Shown one piece after another: positions 23,073 to 36,253 of a stretch of 64,000 nucleotides of DNA. The notes beneath the pieces were generated by a model. That model worked only from the letters and a program-made list of their open reading frames with translations, was not told where the DNA came from and searched no databases. The position numbers and the translations under genes are program-made. The DNA comes from Neelides folsomi (taxonomy: Eukaryota; Arthropoda; Collembola; Neelipleona; Neelidae), in NCBI GenBank assembly GCA_034687125.1, contig JAQGBZ010000015.1, forward strand, positions 310,001 to 374,000, written 5' to 3'. The number at the start of each line of letters is the position of its first letter. The first letter of the stretch is position 1.

Positions 23073-25947
23073 TTACTTTTTAACGTCTCCGTTCCCCGCA
23101 TGCTTCGTCTTCGTTTCAGTGTTGTAGAGACTGTCGAGGTAAATAAATGCAATATCTTCTACCAACGAACGGTCAGGGATCTTTTGGGCTAAACCATAAA
23201 CTGCCGCCTGAAAATAAATAATTTAAAATTAAGTTTTAATTATTTAGAAAATTGATCCATAATCATTTTAAAAATGGAGAAAGAAACATGAAACGTTTTA
23301 AGTAAAATCATACTTTATAGAAATTAATAATTAAAATTAACTTACGGCTCCTTCAGGATATGACTGGGGATTTTTTCGAATATCGGCCACGATTTCTTTA
23401 ACATCAGAGACAAATTTGGCCCCGACTCCTTCTTCAGTATGACAATAAGTAACACAGAGATGGATCCTTAAATCAAATCAAATACATATTAGTAATAATA
23501 CAAAAGTGGAAAGAATTATTAACAAATCCAATTAAGATGAAATATTCTATAAATCCAAAATTATCTTATGGGTTATGAGTAAGTTTAATAAAATTTTAAA
23601 TGTAAATATCAAATTTTTCTTACGATGATGGGAATTGCAAATTATTTAAATTCCATCCTCTGGAATTTAGAGCTTCAGCAAGGCGAAAGACGTCAAATTC
23701 CTTGGATGCAATTGCCACTACGCTCACTTGGGGACGTCCAATCACATAAATCCCACTGATCTGACGGAGACTAATTTGATAAAAAAATCAATGATTTGTT
23801 TAACATAACTTTAAATAACAGTTAGAAGAAAACGAAGTTAAATTAATTACTTTTGATCAATAAAACGAGCTGTTCGGATAATTCTCTTTGTTGAGTTCAC
23901 ATATCCTTCCAATCCAAAATGCATCAAGGAAGCCCAACAACCCGCAATAATTGCTATCATAAATATAAATAAAATTAATTTCAAATATAATTAATAACAA
24001 TTACATATCTGTATAAGTATTAGTGATAAATTTTTAAATTGAATTTATTTTAAATAAATATAAAACCTCCAGGTCTCGATCCAGCAATTGACGGAGTTCC
24101 ATAAATTCCTCCTGGCCAATTTGGTTGTAAGTAATATTGGAATCTTTTGAATTTACGTTCACGGAAGAGTAAAACTGAAGATCCCTTTGGTGCAAATCCG
24201 TACTAAAAGTTACAATTAAATGATTATACAGATGAAAAGCTCTAGTAATCATTTACATTTTTAAATAAAAGCATTATTAGCATATAGCATCATCAATTAA
24301 TTCGACTTAAATTAGAATAACACAAATGATTTTAACATCAAATAAAATAATTTACTTTGTGAGTGTCAGCTGAAATTGAAGTTACTCCTTTGAGCGAGAA
24401 ATCAAAAGGCGGCAGTGGAAAACCCGCAGCTGGCATAAAAGGTAACAAAAATCCTCCCAAACAACAATCCACATGAACGGGAACTCCTTTGGCTGCTCCC
24501 AGCTTGGACACAGCTTCAACATCATCGATAATCCCCCATGGGAAAGAAGGAGCCGAAGCGACCAACATCACCGTTCGGCGACTAATCAACTTCCGCATGG
24601 CTTCGATCTCAACCTGTCCGGTTTCAACATTAACAGGAACGGAAATAATCTTGATGTTCAAATAAGCCGCAGCTTTGTCAAATGCTGCATGGGCAGTCAA
24701 AGGAACCACAATTTCAGGATACAAAATCCCCTTGTCTCTTCCCCAATCACGGTAAGCTTTAACGGCCAACATAATTGATTCAGTCCCTCCAGAAGTCACC
24801 TGAATATTAAAAATAATAAATCTTTTAAATTCCCAATAGATAAAATTCAATTGAAAATAAATAATTTAAATGAATAATATAAATTAAAATAGTCAAAATT
24901 AAAATTTATAAGATTTGATTGAAGATTTTTAGTGTTTTTACCGTTCCACAACAAGCTGGTCCACCATTAAACATGTTCCCAACAATTCGCACAATTTCGG
25001 CTTCCATTTTACAAACTCCTGGGAAAACATCTGGATGGAGTGGATTGGCCCAAGCAGTGATGGAATAAACGGCGGCGTTCAATTCTGTCAATTCTTTCCC
25101 GCCGTGGTAAACTGAGCCACTTACTTTTCCATCGCCCCATTTAAAATGACCTAAAATTCAGATGAGTAATGTATAAATACCTATAATAGATTTGTATGAA
25201 ATCATGAATTGAATGTTCAAAAGGAAGTCGTTGACTTAAAAATATTAAAAAATATTAAATGGTTAATCGTATAATTTAAGATTTAGAACTCCACAATCAC
25301 TGGTGATAAAAGAGTAAAAAGGATTAGAAATATTATTTTAAAATCAATAAAATAGTGATTTACTTAGATCAGTGTATTGTTGTATTTGCTTTAGGATTTC
25401 CTCTTTGGACATTCCCTGTTCGGGGAGTTGAGTGACGAAGGTCGGAGGATTCCCATCTGATGTGAACAAATTCGCAATTCCTTCTTCGATTTTCTCTTCC
25501 GTTTCGGAAAACTTTGCTTTGATTTCTCTTTTCACTGCGGGAATTTTCCTCATCAGACGGAAAAAACTTCTTTTTAAACCCGCTGTTACTCCTGCAATAA
25601 ATCCAAACAACCTTTAATAACCCATTTGAAAATTAACTTTAATTTTGTATATTAATTGTATTTGTAAATAAATTAAAAATTTAACCATCATTAGGAATCC
25701 AATTAATATAATGGTGAATGATGTGGGTGAGAAGGGCCGTCGCTCCAATGAGAAACAGCGGCTCATAGTTCATCCGATTATTGAACAATTGGCGAATGTG
25801 GCCCAATTGCTCGCAACTCGCGCGAATCAAAGTTGGCGTCGCGTCTTTGGAAAGACTCTGGAAAACGTTAAATGTTCAATTTAACTATTTTCAGATACAG
25901 TTAAGCAATTTTTAATAACTTTATTGTTAATTTTATTTAATTACCAT
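23073..25947 (-). CDS. Sply: Sphingosine-1-phosphate lyase
   Basis: Ten coding exons on the minus strand: 25947-25945, 25857-25686, 25591-25364, 25150-24942, 24799-24356, 24201/24202-24067, 23953-23851, 23770-23624, 23466-23346, 23207-23073. They sum to 565 residues, against 568 in human SGPL1. The enzyme is a PLP-dependent ER membrane lyase that cleaves sphingosine-1-phosphate to hexadecenal and phosphoethanolamine, the exit step of sphingolipid breakdown. Hallmarks visible: a hydrophobic N-terminal anchor ([20 protein letters not shown]), [50 protein letters not shown] and [11 protein letters not shown], with the PLP lysine at about residue 352 at the very end of exon 5, then YGFAPKGS and GSRPG. 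Exon 1 contributes only the start codon before GTAATT; the next exon begins AGT CTT TCC. All motifs are intact, so the gene should be active. It is transcribed divergently from SAR1. Confidence 0.96.
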
Positions 25948-27914
25948 TATAATTTTCCTTCTATTTTCTCAATCAGAACTTCACAAACAACTTCGCATGT
26001 CCAGCAAACGAACTGAAATGAAAAGTTTTTATTAAATTTCATCATCCACATATGACACTTTGATTAAAGTTAACGTCATTTAAACCATGACTAAAGCTCG
26101 TTAATTATTTCAAAGATTTCATTTAATAAAATGGATATGCCGAGTTTTGTAACCATTACTTAATTACAATTACAATTACAAAAGGCTCTGTCCTAAAATA
26201 ATATGAATATGAGGATAACCCAATAGCTTACATTTTTCCAATGTCTACAAAATGTACTCAGATGTTGAGTGATGAGAATCTCAAAACTCAAAGCCGATGC
26301 TTAATGTTGAATTGAAGAGCCGTGAATGAAACAATGTAATGAAATCGGCTTATCTCATCCAAACTATCTCACCCTTTTCATTCTTTTTTGCAGTACAGAG
26401 TATTACAAATTACGACTCGTGTTCTTCTCCTATTAATTACATTACCTTTATTTTTCATATGCCTCATCCTTTCCCTATATTTCAGCACAAATATACCTAA
26501 CTATCTGTATCTAACATACTTATAAATATATAACTCTTATTGGTAATGTAATAATTATTACAGTATCTGTAATTTATAAATGATTGTTATAAAGTGCATG
26601 CTTATGAAATATGACAGGTACAAACCTACATTGATTGTGAGTGCTTTTATAATGGTAAAAAAGTAGAATATTATTCCTATGTCTAATTTAATAATTTTTA
26701 CTGGTAATATTAACTTAAAAGTTAAGTGGAGATGGAGAGATAAATATTTATAATGAATGTTAATCAATCAATATGGCCAATCGAAAGAATGAACTGATCC
26801 ATCTCATTTTTAATTAACATTTACCATTGTCGTTAAATGTATGAGAAAAGGGCTAATTTCCAGTTAAACGGAAATATAATAAAAATAGACAAGTATTGAC
26901 ATTGAAACATTTAAAAAATGTTAGTTTATGATTAAATGCTGACAGGCTTCAAATATAACTACAGTAGTTGAAGTTTATCACAAAGTGATATTCTCCAATT
27001 GCCTATTGATCCATTGGACTTTGACATTTGTCATTTGACTCATCAACTTGATATTTAAAAACTTGACTCTGATACTCAAATTGCTTAAATTACTTTTAAA
27101 CATTTAAAACTTGACCTTATAAAGCCTAATTTGTTTATTTATTTTATAAGTTATTTCCTGAAGAATTTTATGAGCTATTCTCATCTACAGTGATTCATTT
27201 AATGATTGAGTCACAATATTAAATATGAAAGGTATAAAGAATGGAATTATAATAAGAAGAAACTTACGTTTAACAAACTAGAGATTCAATTGATGCAATT
27301 TCGCACTCCTTCCATATTGGTCATATTCTGATTATTCAAGATATTTGACTTGTAATGAGGAAAGTTATTTAAGTTATTCTATTTAGTAGTAAATTAAAAC
27401 TGATGACTTGTTTCATTCTTCACTCCTTCGAGTTCTCTGGATGAGCCAAGTGGGGAATTCCGTCTCTATTTATTGTTATGAAATGGATAACAAGTTGCAC
27501 TTGACTTTCTATACTTTACGTCACACGTCAAGATCTGCCGGAGGAGGAAACTCACGTTTTTTAATCCCCTTAACTTTAAACGTCCTTGGGCCAAAATTCG
27601 GTTTATTCGGACCACGAATCCCAACAAGACAATTTTACTCGACCTTGTTGGTGCTTTAATTGATTTTCACTTAATACAATTAACAAGTTAAATAAATTAA
27701 TTGTTTTTATATAATTGGTGTGAGTTTTTTTATAATAAGAGTTTGTGTGTAAAAAAGTTGAATTGAGAAGGAAATGAATTTGAACTGAAGGGAAGGTTGG
27801 CGGTTGGTGAGCGCATGAGCTGACGTCATTCGTGTAGACGTGTACGAGAACTTCGGTTGTTGGATTTCTTTCTGTCTCTCCCTCCTGCCGTGTTCGTCGT
27901 CCACGGCCATCATC
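25948..27914. other. Divergent intergenic region between lyase and SAR1
   Basis: Holds the two upstream regions and 5' untranslated sequences of the genes on either side. An 83-codon frame at 27408-27659 (+) has no recognisable product and no clear start context; I treat it as untranslated or chance. The bases just before 27915 are GC-richer than the surroundings, as expected for a 5'UTR. Nothing else is seen. Confidence 0.5.
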
Positions 27915-29734
27915 ATGTTCCTCTGGGACTGGTTCACCGGCGTGCTCGGCTACTTAGGTACGACCTCTGACCCAAAATTCACCCAGTAACCCTAATATTA
28001 ATTAATTACAACTCAAGTGGAACTCCAAGGCCCAACATTCTAAATTCGCCAAAGTGTCACACTCGCACTTGGGATTTTAATTAAATTAATTGTAAATTAA
28101 TCCAATATAATCTTTCCTCTGGACCAATTTATTTAAATTGAAGAGATAAAGAGGATTTTAAAATTTTTAAAATTTTGTGAAGGTGAAATTAGGTTTTTTA
28201 TCATCTTGCATAACATACTCTTTTTTTAACTCACCTGACCTTGCGAGCCTTCAATAGAGAAAATTATTCGCACAGTGAGCTAGCAATCATTTAATTCATA
28301 TAATATAAACACTCACGGTCATTCCAACACTGCCCAAATCTCATTCATTCTTTTATAATATTATCTTTATAGAGAATTTTAATTCATATAATATTTATTC
28401 ATTACTTTTTCCATCCTCAATAATTGGGCTCAATTCCTATTCTAATTCTGCGTATTATGTATGACTATGACTTTTATCAAACTCTTACGTAATAGAATGA
28501 TTTTTAATGTTTAAATGCCTTAGAGCACCTTTAAATTGGGTTAATATTGTAATGTTATTTAATTGCAAGCATTAAACAAATAGATTTATAATGCACATGG
28601 CGTTAATTGCTCCTTCATTGGGGTCACAAATCGATATGTTGAATTAAGCTAATGGAATTCAATTCCATTAATCCTATTTTGTTGATTCAAATAAAATTGA
28701 TGATAGAATATAACAATGATACAAAAATAAGTTATTTTCTAATCTTGAAGATTACTCGACTTCAATATTTACTTAATTTTTTCTTTCTTTTGCAGGGCTA
28801 TGGAAAAAGTCTGGGAAATTATTGTTCTTAGGATTGGATAATGCTGGGAAAACAACTCTTCTTCATATGTTAAAGGACGATCGAATGGCTCAACATGTCC
28901 CGACTTTACATCCAAGTAAAAAACTCAATACATTTTAAATAGAAATCCTAAATGTGTTAAAATTAAAGAGTAAATACCGTTTTAAGCTAATTGTACAAAA
29001 AGTTAAATTTTATTTCTACATTGAATAAAATTATAAACATGGACCAAAATGTAATAGAGTAAATAATTAAATCAAATCTTAAATTCCCATTTGTTTGTTT
29101 TTACAGCATCAGAAGAGCTCTCAATAGGGAATATGAGATTCACAACATTCGACTTGGGCGGTCACTCCCAAGGTAAAACATTTATAAGTTATAAATTATA
29201 AATTATAGCCCCGGATAAAATAGAATTTGTTAATTGATGGGTTAAACTTTAATTTAGATTGAAATATATTAGGAAATAATTGAAAATTCTAATGAATCCA
29301 CAGCTCGTAAGGTGTGGAAGGATTATTTCCCAGCTGTGGACGCTGTTGTATTCCTCATCGACAGCTGTGACCGCGGGCGGCTGCAGGAGAGTCTCGTCGA
29401 GCTCAATAGCCTCCTTACAGACGAACAGCTGGCAAATTGTCCGGTCCTTATACTCGGAAACAAAATCGATCGACCGGGCGCCGCCTCGGAAGACGAACTC
29501 AGAAACTTCTTTGGCCTCTTCGGACAAACCACGGGGAAGGTACAATCCAATTCAATTAATTTAAATAAATATTTAATAAATAATTAAATTAAATTGATTA
29601 AAATTTTCATCTTGTAGGGCAAGGTGAGTCGGAGCGAGCTGCCAGGCCGTCCGTTGGAGTTGTTCATGTGCTCCGTGTTGAAGCGTCAAGGATATGGTGA
29701 GGGATTCCGTTGGCTCGCCCAGTACATCGACTGA
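27915..29734 (+). CDS. Sar1: SAR1 small GTPase (COPII coat initiation)
   Basis: Five exons: 27915-27957, 28796-28915, 29107-29172, 29304-29539, 29618-29734, giving 193 residues, the usual length in insects. SAR1 in its GTP form inserts an amphipathic N-terminal helix into ER exit-site membrane and recruits Sec23/24 to start COPII budding. Here the helix is [15 protein letters not shown]. The G1 loop is GLDNAGKTT, the switch region is [14 protein letters not shown]3 is DLGGH, G4 is NKID, and the C-terminus carries [16 protein letters not shown] and ends YID. All nucleotide-binding residues are present. The first intron (838 bp) falls inside the codon after the N-terminal helix. A polyadenylation signal lies at 29853. 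Confidence 0.98.
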
Positions 29735-30441
29735 ACCAACCCCGCACACCAAATTATCATTATTATTATATAAAAAAACTACAACTAAATTTACAAATTC
29801 CCCACTTCCACCCTCCATTTGAACATCACAGGAAAGAACTTCACTTTTGTGAAATAAACCTTTAAATTGTATGCGAATGAAAGTGGGCATTTTCTTCTAT
29901 ATACACAAAAACTCCTTTTCTGTTAAATTCTTGTGTCCAAAATCATTGAAAAATATCCCAAAGTGACCCCAATGACTAATAAAGAACTAACAGTGGCGGC
30001 GTGGCGGGAAAATACATTTATAACCTTGCGTGATGTAAAGTTCGATGTCGATCAATTTCCCTTAATTTAATAAAAAAAATCTTCATTTGGGGGATCGTAA
30101 ATTAAATTATTATTAAAGTAAAGATAAAAAGCGAACGAAATTTTTCAAAGTTGCCTTTTAAGTGTCAAAATTCACCACTTGGCTTCAGCTTACTCGTAAT
30201 TGTACTCAAATAGACTCTTAGAAAAAAATAAGTAATTTAAATGAGAAGTTTCCAAAAATTGTTAAACAATCCATTGATCCATTTAATAAAAAGTATTTTA
30301 ATAAGATACAGACAAATCAATAGATCATATTTATTCAACTAAAATATAATAAATATCCAATTTTTAGTTAAATTGCCATATTATTTGCTTTTTAGTCTAA
30401 TTGCACTTAACAAATTATTTAATAAGCAATAAAGATACCTT
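29735..30441. other. Convergent gap, SAR1 and HIBCH 3' ends
   Basis: AT-rich sequence holding the 3'UTRs of two convergent genes. No exon or repeat element recognised. Confidence 0.5.
29853..29858 (+). terminator. Polyadenylation signal AATAAA (SAR1)
   Basis: AATAAA lies 119 bases after the SAR1 stop codon. It is the closest canonical signal. Confidence 0.5.
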
Positions 30442-32121
30442 TTATAAACTTAATTCACGAGACGGGGGAAGCAGCGCAAAATAAGAATCGACCTTTTCAT
30501 CCGTTACTTGACTCAAAGTTGGGGGACTCCAGATGGGAGTTCCGTCTTTGTCAACTAGCACCGCGCGAACACCTGAATTATAATAAGGTCGTTAAATTCA
30601 TATAAACTTACTTTTAGTTAATCAAAGAAGATTTTACGTAATATATTATAAACCTTCGCAAAAGTCATGATCCTCACAGCATCTTTGGGTGAGTCGATAT
30701 TCCATCATAAGGCATTCGATGAAATCCATGTTGGCTCCTTCAATCAATGCTCGAAGAGAGATCTTCAATGATGTCGGGGACATTTTAGACAAAAGCTCCG
30801 CTTGTTTTTTGGCCCAATCCGAACCATCTGCTTTCAAATTGTCCAAAATCTCCTCCATCGTTTTCCCACTAAAGTTTTTATTGATTTTGTCAAGGACTCC
30901 ATCGTAGCTGAAAGGCTTTTTGGCGTCTGGAGTTTGTTTTTGGAATTTCAATAACACCTGAAAAATTATTGGATTGAATAAATTATTCCAATTAGGTATG
31001 TAGAAGATTAAATAGGTACTTAATTCACATTAAACTAAAATTCAAATCCTAACCTAAAATCTTAACATAATTATTCATAATAGATAATATTTAAAGAATT
31101 AACTTTTAATGAAAACTTTAAGTAGAATTTGGAATTAAATTACATTTTCAATATCTTGAGATTTTGATGACTCTAATGAAATCAATTCTTGCTCCAAAAT
31201 GGGCAAAAGTGAAGAATGACAAAGATGAGTTGCAATTCCTGAAGTTAAAACGTCACTTCCTTTCAATCTCGCTCCGGTCAGGGCAAGGAAAATCCCAAGT
31301 TTTCCTCCAAGTCTTGGAAGGACATAAGTTCCACCAACGTCGGGGAAAAGTCCAATTCCCGTTTCCGGCATGGCAAATAAAGTCCGTTCGGTCGCCACAC
31401 GGAAACGTCCATGGACACTCAGCCCAACTCCGCCGCCCATTGTAATCCCATCGATCAAGGCAATGTAAGGAGCATGGAGAGTTCCGATTAAAGCATTCAG
31501 CTGATATTCCTCTTTAAAAAAGTCTTGATAAAGTTGAGTTCGGGCCAAGGCAGAATCGCGGACTGATCGAATGTCTCCACCAGCACAAAATGCCTTTTCA
31601 CCTTAAATAAATTAATAATTTTTGTTATATCGTTTTATATACCGTTAATTGCCTATAATAGCTTTATTCATTAATTACCTTTCCCTTTAATAATGACCAT
31701 CTTTTTATTTGAATCTTCAAAATGCTTCAATCCAGGATATATTTTCCTTATCATTGACAAGCTGAGGGCATTGAGGGCTTTGGGTCTATTCAAAGTGATG
31801 ATTCCTTTGCCATTGATTTCCTCGAGCAAGACGTCGTCGTCTAATGCAGGAGCTTCTTGTTCTCTTGCCGACATTCTTTGACTCGATGAATGAAAAGAAG
31901 AAATATCTGTTTCATGAAATTCATGATTATTTAGTTTTTAGTTTTTTAACTTTTTGTAATAATTTTAATTGTAGTAAATTATTATTGGATTATATTATAG
32001 TAAATTGTAAAATTATCTTACTTTGAAGTGACGGAAGGTCAAAGCGAGTGCCAAGGATTTTGATTGCTTCCTGAGGTCTTCTGCTTAATAAGGTATTTGA
32101 CAGAGTGCTAAGTCGATTCAT
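30442..32121 (-). CDS. HIBCH: 3-hydroxyisobutyryl-CoA hydrolase, mitochondrial
   Basis: Five exons: 32121-32022, 31906-31679, 31601-31144, 30957-30654, 30572-30442; 406 residues (human enzyme 386). It removes CoA from 3-hydroxyisobutyryl-CoA in valine breakdown in the mitochondrial matrix. The N-terminus ([16 protein letters not shown]) is Arg/Ser/Leu-rich without acidic residues, as in a mitochondrial targeting peptide. The crotonase fold shows [20 protein letters not shown], the oxyanion-hole stretch [20 protein letters not shown], and [16 protein letters not shown], with Glu189 and Asp197 matching the residues known to act in catalysis. The C-terminal part holds [18 protein letters not shown] and [14 protein letters not shown], which separate hydrolases from plain enoyl-CoA hydratases. 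No defect seen. It shares a 321-bp divergent upstream region with the next gene. Confidence 0.95.
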
Positions 32122-32442
32122 TTTCAACAAATTCAACTCTTTTTCGAGTTTCTTTGAGCCTCTTTGAGAATGGCAAACAGTTGCAATGCCAAAGAACTAT
32201 TGAGTAATAAATGGCAAAAGGAAGATTAAGAAAGATCAAATGTCAATTTGTGATTATGAGTTTAAAAATATTTCTGTGCGAAAGTCACGAAAGTGCGAAT
32301 GCGAGAAACTGAGAAAGTAAATGAGAAAATTTCAATTCTCATAATCGTACAAAGCAAGGTTTAGTTTCGACTAAATTATGAATGTTTTAAGGCTCCCCAA
32401 ACGTTCCTTTGTTCACCTTTGTTTACATTTCAGATTTAAAAG
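32122..32442. promoter_or_regulatory. Shared divergent upstream region (bidirectional promoter candidate)
   Basis: Only 321 bases separate the start codons of HIBCH (-) and the acidic unknown protein (+), so both promoters and both 5'UTRs must lie here or overlap neighbouring introns. No TATA box is obvious. Coordination of the two genes is possible but unproved. Confidence 0.5.
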
Positions 32443-34155
32443 ATGTCGGACGATGAGGGCGAGCAAAAGGACATTGAAAAAGTGGGATTATTCAAAGATG
32501 GCCCTTACGACACAGACGTTACACTTTTCCGCCCAGATATTCAAAGTATTTTGATATATTTCAATAATTAAATATTAATCTGTTCCTCAAATGTCTCATT
32601 TACAAAGTAAAACATTTAATCGTTTTTATTAATTAGCTTTGATGGGACCTGATAAGGACTTTGGTGGTGATGATAATCCCTTGAGACTTGGCGGCCCTTT
32701 CCCGCTCATCCCTGGACATAAACTCAAAGCGGCCACCAATGACTGGACTTTTGCAGAAGCTTTTCTCTCTCTTTGGGAAAATGTCCCTTATGAAGATCCC
32801 GGATCTTGGAGAAGGAAATACAAGTAAAAATAATATAATTAGTAGAATTAGTAAATATTTAATTTAATTATTTTAATTAGTAATTAAAGTTAGTTTACAA
32901 TAATTAAATTAATTATCATTTTAGAGCCGAAAAGGCAGAAAAGATCTTGAGCGAAGATCCATGGCTTTCTACAGTTGCTCAGCGTTCAATGAACGGGCTT
33001 GGAACTTATTATGGAACTTTCTTTGAAAGAACTGAAAATACTTCACCCGAAGGTTCAAATCCTCTAATAGTTTTTTTATAATTAATTAAAAAATATAAGT
33101 GAATGATTTTCTCATTCCAGCAATGAGTCGTGAGGAGCGTGAGAAGGAAGAAGCTCCTGAAGAATGGCAAGGACTCATCAATTTACTCACAAATCCTGCC
33201 AAAAAAGGAAACGCTGGCTATGTTGATATTACAATTAGCCCTTACCCCGAATACATGTAAAACAATAGTGTTATTAAAATCACTTATAAATTAAAAACTC
33301 ATAACTTTTATTGTTCAATTAATTAAAAAAACAATTGTATTATTTAACAGGGAAGATCCAATGATAGAAACCACTGATTTTTTGCGAGAATTGCGTGAAG
33401 ATCATGAAAGCAAGCAAGTGTCCGAGGATCCCTATCTCCCTTTATTATACCCAAAAGTAATAAAAAGTTTAATAAAATCATTATTTTATTTTTATAATCT
33501 AACTTATGAAAAATGACTTTAATTTATTTAAATGATAATTTAGGAGTATTTCGATCCCAATCCTTATTATAATGATCGTGATCCAGACGGGGAGGAAACA
33601 ACATACGACTTGGACAAATTGGACGACAAGAAGGAACAAGATACGGAGAAAGAACCCTTCCTTCCGGCTTCTTATCCAAAAAAGGTTTTGAAATTATTTA
33701 TTAAAAAATTTTCCAGCCACACACATACATTTTAATGTTTTAGTTAATTTCCTATTGCTTACCTATTACATAAATATTTTAATTGCAGATCAACGGCAAC
33801 AAAGACGTGATTTCTCCCCTTGAGAAATGGCCCGAGTGGGAAGAAGATCCCTGGCTTGATCCACCAACACAATTCAGAGATGTCGTAAAATTCGACGTAA
33901 ACAAAATTAATTAACATTTAAAAAACCTTTAGTTAGAATTAATCATTAACTATTACAATGTATTTTTAATTATTGAAGTTGAAGTTACAAAGCATTTAAA
34001 ATGATATTTGTTAATATCAATTTAAGGAAGACGATAAAATTCTAGGCGGTTCGTGGAAGCCTTCAGTCATGGGATTCAAAACACGCCAAACGTGTTCAAT
34101 TAACAATAAAAACATTGACAGATCAATCAACGCCACAAACTTCTTTAAATTGTAA
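32443..34155 (+). CDS. Unrecognised acidic protein with repeated EDP motifs
   Basis: Eight exons, all in phase: 32443-32545, 32637-32823, 32925-33052, 33121-33256, 33351-33456, 33544-33684, 33789-33896, 34027-34155; 345 residues, stop TAA. I do not recognise the family. There is no signal peptide, membrane segment or common domain motif, so it is probably soluble and intracellular. It is rich in Asp, Glu, Pro, Trp and Tyr, with a recurring EDP-plus-aromatic motif: YEDPGSW, SEDPWLS, MEDPM, SEDPYLPLLYPK and EEDPWLDP, and a related PFLPASYPKK. The spacing is irregular, so they look like short linear docking motifs rather than a folded repeat. Eight consistently phased junctions and even codon use make a real gene very likely. 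The start ATG (aaagATGTCGG) directly follows a possible acceptor, so an upstream 5'UTR exon may exist. Confidence 0.85.
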
Positions 34156-34306
34156 AAAAACTAACGAGTCAAAAGCTAAAATTCACATAAAATTATGAAA
34201 ATAAAATTATGAAAATTACAGTGAAATAAGTATCGTACATTTATACTAAATGAAAAATAGTAGATAAAATATTTATTGTATAGCTTTTCTAATAAACAAA
34301 AGACAT

Positions 34307-35499
34307 TTAAATTGCATGAGTTTCATTTTCATTTGACACATATACAGTTGAGTTAATCGATTCTGATAAATCTTTTTCTTTACAGTAAATAATATTATAA
34401 AAACTTTCGCACATTAAAATTAATTCTTTTTTAAATTGGGGCCCAAAAAGACAGTAGAAAATGATGTTGACAGCGGAGTTCAAAGTAAGGAGGAAAGTGG
34501 AATAACTGTTGAATCCCTTAGAAAATTCAATGTCAAAATAAAAGCAGATCTTGATGATGATCCAAGGAATGTTACAAAGTAAAAACACAATCACAATTGC
34601 AATCAACATAAACGTAAAAGAATTTTCTCTTTTTTCCGTTGAGCTCAATCTCCGATTTAATTTCCGGACACTTCGGACCTATAAATAATAAAAACAAATT
34701 AAACTAACTTAATTTACATAATAGATAAAAAATAAATTTTTATTTATTTAAATTATCACCTCTTTAAAAATTATCGTGTTGAGTAAGGTGAGAACCACAA
34801 AAGGCAAAATGCTAATAATCATTAAATCTGACCAAAAAAAGTAATATAATCTGTAATTCGGATCTTTTCGAAGATAGGAATAAGAATTATTGTGGAAAAT
34901 AAAATTTCCATCTTCATCTTCAATGTGAATTTTTTCAAATTCCATCCATCGCGGGATATTATAAATTATCGAAAATAGGAAAATTAAAATTGACATGAAA
35001 AATGCTCTTTTTCGATTCCATATAGTTCTTGAGATCAATGGAAATTTTACAGCAATGAATCGATCAATGGCAATCCCAATTGTAAAATAATTCGACGCAG
35101 TTCTTGCTAAACACAATAAAAATAAATGCTATTTAAGTTAATTTATTCTATCAAATACTTTATGTCTATATTATATATTACTTTTAAATGTATAATAAAT
35201 AATTCAATTTAAAGTTTTTTCCTACCTATAAAATTAAGAGCTCGTGTTTCTGGTGCAGTAAATATTATAAAATAGCTAAAATTTGTAGCAATTTGATAAT
35301 ACGTGAACAAAGAATTCAATCCAAACTTGAAGAATTTAATAAACAAATATGAAAAGTCTGATATGGTGAGTCCAATAGTTAATAAACTGTAAGTTGATTT
35401 CATTCCAGGGCGCAGAAGGACAAAAAAACTTATCACGTTCCCAGTTAAGCCAAAAAGGGCGAGGAAAGTTGTAATTATCCCTACTGGAAGTAATTCCAT
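34307..35499 (-). CDS. Class A neuropeptide-type GPCR, paralog 1
   Basis: Three exons: 35499-35226, 35106-34760, 34678-34307; 330 residues, enough for seven transmembrane segments. TM1 starts at about residue 6 (VGIITTFLALFGLTGNVISFFVLLRP) and holds the conserved GN; TM2 has TIGLTISDFSYL with the Asp; TM3 ends AIDRFIAV, a DRF form of the DRY motif. TM6 reads FTFMLIAIVIVFLLCNIPW, and TM7 is LNSAVNIIFYCLFG, where Asn replaces the usual Pro region of NPxxY. The style of TM6 and TM7 matches insect FMRFamide-receptor-like proteins; the ligand is not determinable. It is tandemly duplicated with the next gene, with the same exon boundaries and phases. The short C-tail ends ENETHAI. Confidence 0.88.
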
Positions 35500-36253
35500 T
35501 TTAACTAAATTAAAACTTGAAAATAAAACTTTAATGGTTTAGTTTTTAGTTAGTTTAATTTAAATTTTGAATCCAATTATTTAATGAACAATGTTGAATG
35601 TTAAAGAAATCAAGAGCACGCACTTTCATCTTCCTTTGAATTCTTAGAATGAATCAACCCTTTCCATTAAGAATATGTTTGAGTGACCAAGAAGAAATAA
35701 AAGCTGATTGGGCTACATTTAATGACTAATGGAGAGTTCGAAAAGACTTCTGGCTCAAATGAATCAACTTAAATGGGGACGTTGAACTCTCCCTTTTCTT
35801 TAAAGTCTGTTCCTCTGCTTGAAACATTATCTTCCTTTTTTGTATTCTGACTCTATGACCTCATGACTTATAGGCGACAATATTCATTCAAACTAATCTT
35901 TGCAAACTATCAAATAACTATTCAAACTGTCTTATGATATCACAATTTTATAATTCGAGCATATACTCAAATAATGTATCTTTATTATGCGTTTATATTA
36001 TATCATATTTATTTATTAATTATATTTAAATGCAACATAATATAAAATATTTTGAATTCAGTAGTCAATTTTATGCATTAAATATACATACATATACTAT
36101 TTGATAATTTTTAATTGTTTTATTTAATTAAATGTTGATAATAATTTATAAGAGAGTGTTGAAATAAGATCATTTTTACATATATAATATATTATATGGC
36201 TAGCCAATTTTATTTAATTGTTTTTTAAGATTTCATATTAAAAATTATAAAAA
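35500..36253. other. Spacer between tandem GPCR genes
   Basis: AT-rich and without a gene. It must include the promoter of the left receptor and the 3'UTR of the right one. No distinct element is seen. Confidence 0.5.

Noticed and set aside
27408-27659. 83-codon plus-strand frame upstream of SAR1
   Set aside because: No recognisable sequence, no exon signals; probably untranslated DNA.
32443-34155. Idea that the acidic EDP protein is a mitochondrial complex I subunit because it pairs with HIBCH
   Set aside because: No targeting peptide, no membrane segment and no match to subunit motifs I know.
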